From IMG/VR virus record IMGVR_UViG_3300040815_001139, positions 1 through 22,726 of that record: a stretch of 22,726 nt of DNA; one strand, 5' to 3'. A model generated the notes under the pieces. The model was given only the letters and a program-made list of their open reading frames with translations. It had not been told where the DNA came from and did no database searches. The stretch is from a virus. Of the stretch, positions 16,007 to 22,574 are shown piece after piece. A program made the translations under genes and the position numbers. Numbering within the stretch: the stretch's first letter is position 1; every line of letters starts with the position of its first letter.

Positions 16007-16435
16007 ATGACAATAACAGCGGCAGGAGTAGTATTCCTAGCCAAAGACACAGGAAGATGTATGTTGCAACTCAGAGAGGGCAATAAACGATTTAATCACA
16101 CATGGGGTTTTTGGGGAGGTATAATTGAAACAGGAGAATCTCCTTATCAATGTATACAACGAGAATTAGAAGAAGAAATCGGGTTCGTTCCAGAACTACA
16201 AAAACTAAATCCAATAGATGTATATCAAAGTAGCGACAAAAACTTTTACTATTACAGTTTTGTATATGTAGTAGAACAGGAGTTCCAGCCACCAAAACTT
16301 AATGGAGAGAGTGCTGGTTATGCCTGGGTAGACATAGGTCAATGGCCTAAGCCATTACATAATGGAGCAAAAATTACCTTACATAAAAACGGTGGCACAG
16401 AAAAACTACACACTATACTACAAATAAATTCTTGA
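16007..16435 (+). CDS. Nudix hydrolase
   Basis: A perfect Nudix box GX5EX7REUXEEXGU lies at residues 38-60 (GIIETGES..., then RELEEEIGF). Such enzymes hydrolyse nucleoside diphosphates linked to another moiety. The residues GFWGGIIETGESP and the 142-residue length fit small phage Nudix proteins. The substrate cannot be read: oxidised dNTPs, NDP-sugars, NAD or RNA caps are all possible. It follows gp15 after one base and ends in a TGA that is part of the next late promoter box, so it is made with virion proteins. Confidence 0.92.
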   Translation: MTITAAGVVFLAKDTGRCMLQLREGNKRFNHTWGFWGGIIETGESPYQCIQRELEEEIGFVPELQKLNPIDVYQSSDKNFYYYSFVYVVEQEFQPPKLNGESAGYAWVDIGQWPKPLHNGAKITLHKNGGTEKLHTILQINS

Positions 16436-16441
16436 TAAATA
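16434..16441 (+). promoter_or_regulatory. Late promoter box before the 210-aa gene
   Basis: TGATAAATA overlaps the Nudix TGA stop. The gap from box to ATG (16448) is six bases, one more than at the other genes of this class. No Shine-Dalgarno sequence is visible. Confidence 0.7.
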
Positions 16442-16447
16442 CTCGAT

Positions 16448-17080
16448 ATGAGCAAAGGCGAAATAATAGATTTTGTTATTTTGCGGATAACAACCGAACT
16501 AGACAAGTTTCAAAGAACTAAAACAATCCCACATACACTACTAGAAGGTGCCATAGAAATAGACCAAATCCAGGAGGTCTACTATGAACAGTTACCCACA
16601 AAGTACAAAAAAATATTTGATAGACTCTTAAAACAGTATCATCAGAATATTGGTGAAAATATCGAATCTTTAAAAGAAGCAATGAAAAAAGATTATGCTC
16701 GTGTAATGAAAAACATGTCTACAGAGCATGAAAGTTTTAGATTCAAAGAAATTATGCAATCTTACAGACCAGGTATGAATCCTATTAGAGGACTATTTTA
16801 CGAATCTAGAGAAGTAATTAGAAGATATAATCCAGATAATCCTCATCATTATTGGCTAGTTGATCTGATTACTGACCGTCTTTTTAATAATATAATTTTA
16901 GATGCCTTAGGTGCCGATACAAAAAAATTAGAAAGAATTATTAAAAGATATTATTTTCCATTAGTAAATCATGGTGAGGGAATTCCATTAGAACTTTTCC
17001 ATGCTAAACAGCAACTGAAGGATTTCAGACATTACTATATGTTTTTTAGGAATCTAAAGGATTGGTCACCAGACGAATAA
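16448..17080 (+). CDS. Unknown 210-aa helical protein
   Basis: I do not recognise this protein. It is rich in Lys, Arg, Tyr and Phe and looks all-helical. It starts with KGEIIDFVILRITTELDK, has a coiled-coil-like central part (about 55-95) and a basic C-terminal half (REVIRRYNPDNPHHYWLVD, KLERIIKRYYFPLVNHGEG). No membrane segment is visible. It ends the plus-strand run and meets the 106-aa gene tail to tail with no base between the stop codons. Its late promoter suggests a role in assembly, packaging or lysis timing, but nothing in the sequence shows which. Confidence 0.7.
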   Translation: MSKGEIIDFVILRITTELDKFQRTKTIPHTLLEGAIEIDQIQEVYYEQLPTKYKKIFDRLLKQYHQNIGENIESLKEAMKKDYARVMKNMSTEHESFRFKEIMQSYRPGMNPIRGLFYESREVIRRYNPDNPHHYWLVDLITDRLFNNIILDALGADTKKLERIIKRYYFPLVNHGEGIPLELFHAKQQLKDFRHYYMFFRNLKDWSPDE

Positions 17081-17386
17081 TTAATAAATCTTTCTTACAT
17101 CATAGCCAACAGGATTAACTACTTTAATTTCGTGTTTTACGCCTAATAAATCTGTAAAGATAATATGTTTGGTTGTTATTTTTTTAATTTTTTTAGCACG
17201 ATATGTCTTAGGCGCATCTTTTTGTATTGTCGTTCCATCTGGTAATATTTTAAGATCACCAGGAAAGAAAACAGTGATTTCCCACTCTTCTCTTATAAGT
17301 GTACGCCACCAATGTTTTATCTTAGCCCATAGACTAACTTTAATTAAAACTTCTTCTTCTTTTTGCTGTATATTATCCTGTGCCAT
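17081..17386 (-). CDS. Unknown small protein downstream of the cyclase, 101 aa
   Basis: The preferred start is the ATG at 17386 (MAQDNIQQKEEEV), because GATAAATA ends five bases before it. An upstream ATG at 17401 lies across the promoter box and the cyclase stop. The first 35 residues look helical and amphipathic with several Trp (WAKIKHWWRTLIREEW). The rest looks like a small beta domain (EITVFFPGDLKILPDG, then TYRAKKIKKITTKHIIFTD and VKHEIKVVNPVGYDV). No function recognised. It follows the adenylate cyclase on the same strand but has its own late box, so it may be a partner or simply a neighbour. Confidence 0.65.
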   Translation of the reverse strand: MAQDNIQQKEEEVLIKVSLWAKIKHWWRTLIREEWEITVFFPGDLKILPDGTTIQKDAPKTYRAKKIKKITTKHIIFTDLLGVKHEIKVVNPVGYDVRKIY

Positions 17387-17391
17387 ATTAT

Positions 17392-17399
17392 TATTTATC
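17392..17399 (-). promoter_or_regulatory. Late promoter box within the cyclase stop
   Basis: TGATAAATA-ATAAT-ATG on the minus strand. The box overlaps the TGA stop of the cyclase gene and lies five bases before the ATG at 17386. Confidence 0.75.
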
Positions 17400-19467
17400 A
17401 CTTGGTTGTTTTGCGTTCAACTCCGTCCCATTCGCCTTTAGGCATAGGTTGTTTGATTCTTACTGCATAAAGATCTGCAAGGGTATCGTTCCATTTATGA
17501 TCTTTAATTATTTCTAGTTGATTAGAACACTCTGCCCATGCTCTATTTTGATATGCATCAACCATTCTGTTTACTACTCTTGCATACTTATGATCTTGCA
17601 ATATAGTATAAATTGTTACTGGTGCTGTTTGTCCTTTAACTGCAATTTTATCCAGCATTACTAAATTTTCCGGTATTGGTATTTGTTTTAGTGTATGCTC
17701 TGTAAACATAAAGAACACACCATACTCTTTTGTCTGTGCTTCTAAACGTGCCGCTAAGTTTACACTATCACCTAATACGGTGTAATCAAAACGTTGATTA
17801 CTACCCATGTTACCTACTACAGCATCGCCTGTGTTAATACCTATACCAACACCTAACTCCATTAAGCCATCTGCTTTAAGTTCTTTATTGAGAGTTGCTA
17901 ATTCTGTTTCCATTTCCTGTGCTGTTTCGATTGCCAACTGAGCATGGTTATCAACATCAAGTGGGGCATTCCATATCGCCATTAAGGCATCACCTATATA
18001 CTTGTCTATTGTGCCTTCTTTACGCATAACTAAATCAGTCATTGGGGTCATATATCTGTTTATAAGTTTACCTAACCCTTGTGGGTCTGTTTTAAACTGT
18101 TCCGATATGGGAGTAAACCCACGAATGTCTGAGAACAAATATGTCATTGTTCTTGTGTCTCCACCTAAACGTAATAGGCTTGGATCTTTTTGTAACTTTT
18201 TAACCATGGCTGGTGCAAGGTAATGTTCGAATTGTTTCTTAATTTGTTCACGTAATTTAAACTGTTTATAAAAGTTATTAAATGCCGCCTGTGTAAAAAC
18301 TAAAAAGCCACTTAGAACAGGAAATGTTGCGTCTACTAGTACTAAACTACCTGTGTATTGTCTTACACTATAATATGCTATACCGCCTAAAATCGCTAAG
18401 GCAATAGGTGCCGTTAGTAGTAAAGGTAATCTATATACTGCTAAAGCAACAAGTACCATAGTCAGTAACCCTATGAGAAGCTCTGTGATGGCACTTAACT
18501 GACTTCGTGTTATGTTACTACCATCTATAAAGTTCTGTAGCATATGAGCTTGTATCTCTTGTGGATATAAGTTTCCTCTAGGTGTAGGTACAGGGTTTGC
18601 TATACCTTCTGCTGTAACACCCACTATCACCATTTTACCTGCTAAATCTGGTATGCTGTCTGCTCCTGTATATTCTATAGTTTCAAAACTATTATTAAAA
18701 CGTATATATGCTGTGCCGTCTGGTTGAGTAATAATAGGTTCGAATCCTTTTACAGCAACTTCCTGTATTCCTATTTCACTTGTTTTAACTATATAACTTT
18801 TATTACCTGTTTTAACTCTCAACATTTCCACAGCAAAAGAGGGGTATATTTTCTCACCCACAGTAATTGCTAGTGGGTATGTTCTTGTTTGATTGTCTGG
18901 CTGTGGTGCAGAAGCATTTACTCCTTTTCCATTTGCCATTGATTCTAATATAGGAACATTGGTAACCAAGTTGGGCCATTTTAACAAATAATCTTTTGCT
19001 GGTACAGGACCAATTGTGCCGGTGCCTATATGAGGTCCAGATGTTTTTATACCTTTAACACTAGGTGTTTGGCTTAGTACATTGTAGTTAATCGGATTTC
19101 TTCTTGCTCCAGGAACATTAACTTTATTTTGTTCTAAAAAACTAGCAAAAGTAGGGTCTCCTCCAAAACGATCTTTTTCTGGAAACATAATAGTCCAACC
19201 CACAACTCCACTATTTTTACTTGCAACATCTACAATTAGTTGAGCATAATACTGCCTGGGAAAAGGATATTGGCCGTAAGTTGCTAGAGTATTTTCGCCA
19301 AAGTTAAGTAGTACAACATCATCGCTTTGTACTAATTCATCTAATTGTTGGTAACTGTCAAAAACTTGACCACGTAAACTTTGTAATGGCGTAGGGTCAA
19401 TTACCCTTAGTGCGAGTAGTAAGACAATTGATACTGCTACGGCATACCCGCTATATAACCATTTCAT
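17398..19467 (-). CDS. Membrane CHASE2-class III adenylate cyclase
   Basis: It is predicted to make cAMP from ATP. Order of parts: N-terminal membrane segment (about 8-22); a large extracytoplasmic CHASE2-type sensor (about 28-318, with LRGQVFDSYQQL, FPRQYYAQLI and the family's late V..GVTAEG and P.G..YP.EIQAHMLQ segments); two to three membrane segments (about 326-395); a short linker helix; then the cyclase domain (about 436-622). The catalytic set is complete: metal-binding Asp447 (FSDIRGF) and Asp493 (IGDALMAIW), adenine-selecting Lys489 and Thr563 or Asp561 (RFDYTVLGD), Asn570 and Arg574 (VNLAARLE). Its 689 residues are normal for bacterial CHASE2 cyclases. A late box ends five bases before the ATG, so the gene is wired into the phage late programme. 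Phage-encoded proteins of this type are not familiar to me. Confidence 0.92.
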   Translation of the reverse strand: MKWLYSGYAVAVSIVLLLALRVIDPTPLQSLRGQVFDSYQQLDELVQSDDVVLLNFGENTLATYGQYPFPRQYYAQLIVDVASKNSGVVGWTIMFPEKDRFGGDPTFASFLEQNKVNVPGARRNPINYNVLSQTPSVKGIKTSGPHIGTGTIGPVPAKDYLLKWPNLVTNVPILESMANGKGVNASAPQPDNQTRTYPLAITVGEKIYPSFAVEMLRVKTGNKSYIVKTSEIGIQEVAVKGFEPIITQPDGTAYIRFNNSFETIEYTGADSIPDLAGKMVIVGVTAEGIANPVPTPRGNLYPQEIQAHMLQNFIDGSNITRSQLSAITELLIGLLTMVLVALAVYRLPLLLTAPIALAILGGIAYYSVRQYTGSLVLVDATFPVLSGFLVFTQAAFNNFYKQFKLREQIKKQFEHYLAPAMVKKLQKDPSLLRLGGDTRTMTYLFSDIRGFTPISEQFKTDPQGLGKLINRYMTPMTDLVMRKEGTIDKYIGDALMAIWNAPLDVDNHAQLAIETAQEMETELATLNKELKADGLMELGVGIGINTGDAVVGNMGSNQRFDYTVLGDSVNLAARLEAQTKEYGVFFMFTEHTLKQIPIPENLVMLDKIAVKGQTAPVTIYTILQDHKYARVVNRMVDAYQNRAWAECSNQLEIIKDHKWNDTLADLYAVRIKQPMPKGEWDGVERKTTK

Positions 19468-19472
19468 ACTAA

Positions 19473-19480
19473 TATTTATC
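19473..19480 (-). promoter_or_regulatory. Late promoter box fused to cyclase start
   Basis: GATAAATA-TTAGT-ATG on the minus strand. The TAA inside the box is the stop codon of the exported 170-aa protein gene. Gap to the ATG is five bases, with no Shine-Dalgarno sequence. Confidence 0.78.
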
Positions 19481-19988
19481 GGATTTTATTGCAATCCTGC
19501 TTGGCTTTATTAAGTAATCTGAAATTATTTCCAACAACTGCCGCATAAAACATATTAGTACCGTCTAGTTCCTCAGGTGTTACTTCTGTCCAATAATCAT
19601 TATACAGTAAGCCTGGTAGCAACAAAAAACTTTTTGTTAGTACTAGTCTAGCATCACTAGGATTTTCTGAAAAAAGTGGATTCACTTCTTTTACACAATC
19701 ATACTTTAATGCTCGTGATGTTGAGTAAACATCTAATAATTGAAATGTCCAAAATGCTAACCATTGTCCATTAGTGGCACGTGGTGCCATATCAAATATT
19801 GGAATGTTACTAGTTTCTATCTTCTTACAAATTTCAGGATTATTATCGCAAAAATATGGATCTAGTGGGGGATTATAAGTAAGGTCTAATACTCTACCTT
19901 CCGGTAAGTATGCTGGACTAATAACAATTTCCTCTGCTGTTAAAAACAGAGGAAATGTTAATGTTATGATTAAAAGTAATTTATTCAC
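19476..19988 (-). CDS. Exported 170-aa protein, DUF5658-like
   Basis: A signal peptide is clear (MNKLLLIITLTFPLFLTA, likely cleaved before EE at 19-20), so the protein goes to the periplasm or inner membrane. The central part FQLLDVYSTSRALK...KEVNPLFSENPS (82-111) followed by LTKSFLLLPGLLYN resembles the short DUF5658-type membrane proteins with a Q..D..ST...EANPL pattern; their function is unknown. Four cysteines (Cys47, Cys54, Cys98, Cys166) could form disulfides. The start is GTG at 19988, overlapping the end of the frameshift extension of the lipoprotein by eight bases. The stop lies inside the cyclase promoter box. The context suggests an envelope role next to the cyclase. Confidence 0.72.
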   Translation of the reverse strand: MNKLLLIITLTFPLFLTAEEIVISPAYLPEGRVLDLTYNPPLDPYFCDNNPEICKKIETSNIPIFDMAPRATNGQWLAFWTFQLLDVYSTSRALKYDCVKEVNPLFSENPSDARLVLTKSFLLLPGLLYNDYWTEVTPEELDGTNMFYAAVVGNNFRLLNKAKQDCNKIR

Positions 19989-20195
19989 AATCTTCAGGTA
20001 TCTTGGAGCAATATTCTTTAATTGCGTCTTCTAAAAGTTTATCTTTCAATAACTCTTTTAGAACTTTATTTTGCAATAAAAGTTCTTTAATATCCTCTTC
20101 AGTTACCTGCTCACTCTCTTTCGAGGGTGAGTCTATACCTTTTTGTTTTTCGTTCTGTTTTAAAAACTTAAAAGGTTTAAAGAATGAGCTAGTTA
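19981..20195 (-). CDS. Start-less 71-codon frame, probable -1 frameshift extension of the lipoprotein
   Basis: From the slippery run at 20196-20202 an open frame without any ATG, GTG or TTG near its beginning continues to TAA at 19981. It would encode VTSSFFKPFKFLKQNEKQKG, a linker, then a strongly helical TEEDIKELLLQNKVLKELLK and a Cys-containing end (CSKIPEDCE). The composition looks coding, and the next gene overlaps its stop by eight bases in the style of this phage. It is in the -1 frame relative to the lipoprotein. A fusion of 178 residues would result. A real -1 frameshift, a sequencing indel in the A6 run, or a decayed gene are the alternatives. A hairpin with a GAAA loop lies inside it at 20110-20131. 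Confidence 0.6.
20110..20131 (-). other. RNA hairpin with GNRA tetraloop inside the extension frame
   Basis: On the minus strand CTCACCCTC pairs with GAGAGTGAG (nine positions, one C-A mismatch) around a GAAA loop. It is unusually GC-rich for this genome. It starts about 65 bases past the slippery run, too far for a classical frameshift stimulator, and has no T tract, so it is not a terminator. Confidence 0.4.
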
Positions 20196-20516
20196 CTTTT
20201 TTGGCTCTTCTTTAGGTTCTTCTTCTTGTAAAGCATCAGTTTGGTCGTTTACTTCGTCAGCAACAACTTTCACTAATCCAGCACCTGTGTCAGCCGCAGT
20301 TTGGACCAATCCAACACCTACTTCTGCACCAGTTTGGACAATGCTACCAACATCATTTGCAACTGAACCAACTACTGAACTAGCAGTACCGGTTACAGTA
20401 TCAATTGTATCTGTAGCAAGTTGTTTTCCACCATCGATCACGGTACCAACTGTAGCACAACCTTGAGCGAAAACAACAAAGAATATACCTAAGAACGCAT
20501 TTTTAAAATTGTTCAT
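20193..20516 (-). CDS. Lipoprotein with amphipathic repeat helix, 107 aa
   Basis: A lipoprotein signal is present: basic N-terminus, hydrophobic FLGIFFVVFAQ and lipidated Cys20 followed by ATVG. The -3 to -1 residues are Ala-Gln-Gly, close to a lipobox. Residues 40-90 are a low-complexity Ala/Val/Gly/Thr helix with VG..V and VQT.A repeats, like a long amphipathic helix lying on a membrane. The end is Glu/Lys/Pro-rich (EEEPKEEPKK). It is made from a late box 53 bases upstream with AGGAGA before the ATG, the layout used here for virion proteins, so high expression is likely. The last sense codons form the slippery sequence A AAA AAG directly before TAA. Role unknown: an outer-membrane exclusion or spanin-like part is possible. 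Confidence 0.78.
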   Translation of the reverse strand: MNNFKNAFLGIFFVVFAQGCATVGTVIDGGKQLATDTIDTVTGTASSVVGSVANDVGSIVQTGAEVGVGLVQTAADTGAGLVKVVADEVNDQTDALQEEEPKEEPKK

Positions 20517-20520
20517 ATTT

Positions 20521-20577
20521 TCTCCTTATATATAAGTGTTATAAAACCATCTGTTATTATAACATTATATATTTATC
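20521..20577 (-). promoter_or_regulatory. Late promoter box and ribosome site of the lipoprotein
   Basis: GATAAATA on the minus strand (20570-20577), then a 43-base AT-rich leader, then AGGAGA (20521-20526) four bases before the ATG. This matches the long-leader class of gp18 and gp19. Confidence 0.7.
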
Positions 20578-20583
20578 ATAAAA

Positions 20584-20898
20584 TTAAAATCCTAACCTAT
20601 CGTTTGAAGTATTTCCAAATATACTATGCTCTTCGTGTAATATCAATTCCCACGTTAGCACATCTTTTGTAATTTGGTTATCTGCTTCACGAATTGCTTT
20701 AATGAGTACCTCTCTGTGACCAACATCTATTTCGTACGTTAATTCACACCACAAAAATAACACATAAAACATTACTGGAGGAACAACAATAAACATTAGA
20801 ACGTGTGGGAATAACCATCCTAATGCTACTAAGTGAGCGCCTAAGACAGCCATAGCATAGTTTCTCAAACTGTTTGTGTACTTAGTAACGTGGGTCAT
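20584..20898 (-). CDS. Small membrane protein, paralogue of its upstream neighbour
   Basis: Starting at the ATG at 20898 it has 104 residues and begins MTHVTKYTNSLRNYA. Two membrane segments follow (about AMAVLGAHLVALGWLFPHVL and MFIVVPPVMFYVLFLW), then a hydrophilic C-terminal tail of about 50 residues. It aligns with the 102-aa neighbour: NSLRNYAMAVLGAHL...WLFP against SSLKWYAGAIAYGHL...VLFP. That alignment favours 20898 over an ATG at 20925, which would add nine residues and a 44-base overlap. Function unknown; small paired membrane proteins in phages are often holins, antiholins or superinfection-exclusion proteins, but nothing here shows which. Confidence 0.62.
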   Translation of the reverse strand: MTHVTKYTNSLRNYAMAVLGAHLVALGWLFPHVLMFIVVPPVMFYVLFLWCELTYEIDVGHREVLIKAIREADNQITKDVLTWELILHEEHSIFGNTSNDRLGF

Positions 20899-21190
20899 AA
20901 TCTGCAAAAATGTAGTCTGGTTCATAATCGTTTACTAATACAAAAGGTCTCATGTGTGGATCATAACCACCGACATCAAATAATAGTATAGGTGTATACG
21001 GCCAATCTATGCCTTCACGTTGTGCATAATTATATACCATATAATATGCTATGAATAACCACAACGAAGGCACAACTAATAAAAATAAAACAAAAAAGTA
21101 CATGGGAAATAATACTATTAACAATAATAAATGTCCGTATGCTATTGCACCAGCATACCATTTTAAACTGCTAGTTACTTTGCTCAGCAT
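20882..21190 (-). CDS. Small membrane protein, 102 aa
   Basis: It begins MLSKVTSSLKWYAGAIAYGH and has a long hydrophobic region (about 14-55, two membrane segments, FPMYFFVLFLLVVPSLWLF), then a soluble Tyr/Asp-rich tail ending DYDPRY. It is the middle gene of three overlapping small membrane-protein genes driven by the early promoter at 21368-21396. It overlaps the 61-aa gene by 20 bases and the downstream paralogue by 17. No ribosome site is visible, so translational coupling is likely. Function unknown. Confidence 0.65.
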   Translation of the reverse strand: MLSKVTSSLKWYAGAIAYGHLLLLIVLFPMYFFVLFLLVVPSLWLFIAYYMVYNYAQREGIDWPYTPILLFDVGGYDPHMRPFVLVNDYEPDYIFADYDPRY

Positions 21191-21356
21191 TTTCTAGTTC
21201 TTGTTTGAGTATGAATCTAATATACTCATCTGCGTTAGTTAAATTATAATCTGTTACTATCGCAAATAATAAAGTAAGAAATACAAACGTCATTATCACT
21301 GACAAATATAAGTTTATACCGGCTGTTATCTTCAGCCATTTGATCATATGTTTCAT
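21171..21356 (-). CDS. Small membrane protein, 61 aa
   Basis: It is a single-pass protein: a short basic N-terminus (MKHMIKWLK), one hydrophobic segment (about 12-36, INLYLSVIMTFVFLTLLFAIV), then an acidic tail. The first gene of the early membrane-protein operon, it starts only 11 bases past a consensus -10, so its leader would be about five bases and lacks a ribosome site. The ATG at 21347 (MIKWLK) is an alternative. Function unknown. Confidence 0.6.
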   Translation of the reverse strand: MKHMIKWLKITAGINLYLSVIMTFVFLTLLFAIVTDYNLTNADEYIRFILKQELENAEQSN

Positions 21357-21367
21357 AGTTCAAATTA

Positions 21368-21396
21368 ATTATAGCAAAAAATACACGACTTGTCAA
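21368..21396 (-). promoter_or_regulatory. Consensus sigma70-type early promoter of the membrane-protein operon
   Basis: Minus strand: TTGACA (21391-21396), a 17-base spacer, then TATAAT (21368-21373). Both hexamers and the spacing are perfect. The -35 directly abuts the TGA stop of the glycosyltransferase-like gene. Only 11 bases separate the -10 from the ATG. Confidence 0.88.
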
Positions 21397-22569
21397 TCAT
21401 TTATTGTACATTGATTTTAATGTATCATAAAGTTCTTTTAAATATTTACCATTATCCCTTATATCGTTATAAAGATCTAAATTATGTTGAAGTATTGGAT
21501 ACATATCCTTTACCATTAAAGACAATTCTTTATGAGATGTCAGACTTAATGTTTTGTATAAGTTAATTAATTCTTTATATCTTTTATAATGATTTGTTAG
21601 GCCGTCATATGATTCGTCCCAATAATTATTAAATGTTTCAAATCCTAAACTTTTAATATATGCTAATGCTCCTATTTGAGCATGTAGTATAAATGGTTGC
21701 ATAGTTACAATTGGTTTTGTCGATTTCGCTGTCATATCTAATTCAAAAGGATTATCGTCTAAACTAGTATATTCGAAAAATGTTTCGCTTACAAAACTTA
21801 TGTAAGAATCTGCATGTGCTTGTTTTTCAGGAGTAGTTGTAAGAGAACATTTGACGTTATTATGCACGTCTTCCGTTGTTGCATCATATTCCCAAGGTAA
21901 TGTTTTTAAGAAATTATCACTAAGTTGCAATTCTTCTTTCCAATCAGATATTTTTATATCATCAAAAGGTGTTAAACAAGATACAATATTATATTTTTTT
22001 AAATCTTGTAAATATATAAATTTTGCTAATCTGGCTCTGTGTTTATATGGTTTGCCCATAAAGGTAAGTAATTTATATTTGTTTTCTTTACCATTTAAAA
22101 TATTATCTTTTCTTTGTTGTAAAAAGTCATCTCCCTGATAAACAGGCATAAACATTTGACTTTGTACTGTTGCCACATTATAACTAACATCTTTAAAAGG
22201 TTTTATATTACCACATGCCAATATAACTTCTGATATATCTAAATTATATTTGGTTTGTGTATTCATGATTATTATGTGTGTATAATCTTTATTACCGTTA
22301 TACTTGTATGTTATATCATAGCATTCATGCGTAAAATCAAATAGTATTTTACATAAACCTTTTTGTACATCATTTAAAATGTTATCAGGTATCTCGTATG
22401 TAAAGTTTTCTGCACGTTCTACTAATTCTAAATTATCATAGGGAGGACAAGAAATAGACATATCTATTTCTATAGGGTAGATATATTTTTGGTTGCTATC
22501 AGTTCTCTCTTTTAGTTTGAAGTAATCTGTATGAGAAAAATACTGACCTTTATCGTAAAAGATCTCCAT
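21397..22569 (-). CDS. Glycosyltransferase-like protein
   Basis: It resembles a group of phage proteins of probable glycosyltransferase fold. Landmarks: TFMGKPYKHRARLAKFIYL (169-187, like the N.R.HR segment of the group), SFVSETFF (258-265), KSTKPIVTMQPFILH (282-296), LGFETF (308-313) and DESYD (318-322), followed by a helical C-terminus. In the group the last part normally reads EKTFKPI...PF...LGF.TF...DESYD, so the Glu-Lys-Thr element is degenerate here (AKSTKPI). Activity is inferred, not shown. It has 390 residues and no membrane segments. The gene has the only perfect TATAAATA late box in the window, five bases before the ATG. It may use a sugar made by the epimerase at 6919-7875. Confidence 0.6.
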   Translation of the reverse strand: MEIFYDKGQYFSHTDYFKLKERTDSNQKYIYPIEIDMSISCPPYDNLELVERAENFTYEIPDNILNDVQKGLCKILFDFTHECYDITYKYNGNKDYTHIIIMNTQTKYNLDISEVILACGNIKPFKDVSYNVATVQSQMFMPVYQGDDFLQQRKDNILNGKENKYKLLTFMGKPYKHRARLAKFIYLQDLKKYNIVSCLTPFDDIKISDWKEELQLSDNFLKTLPWEYDATTEDVHNNVKCSLTTTPEKQAHADSYISFVSETFFEYTSLDDNPFELDMTAKSTKPIVTMQPFILHAQIGALAYIKSLGFETFNNYWDESYDGLTNHYKRYKELINLYKTLSLTSHKELSLMVKDMYPILQHNLDLYNDIRDNGKYLKELYDTLKSMYNK

Positions 22570-22574
22570 GTCAA

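Noticed and set aside
17387-17401. Upstream ATG at 17401 for the small gene after the cyclase
   Set aside because: It adds only MINNN, encoded by the promoter box and the cyclase stop; the ATG at 17386 has the standard gap.
17398-19467. The cyclase as evidence that the window is host chromosome or a prophage
   Set aside because: It has a phage late box in the same geometry as virion genes and phage genes lie on one side. No integrase, attachment site or host housekeeping gene is visible. A chimeric contig cannot be fully excluded.
20110-20131. GAAA-loop hairpin as the stimulator of the frameshift
   Set aside because: It begins about 65 bases past the slippery run; known stimulators are usually 5-9 bases away. 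Listed only as a structure.
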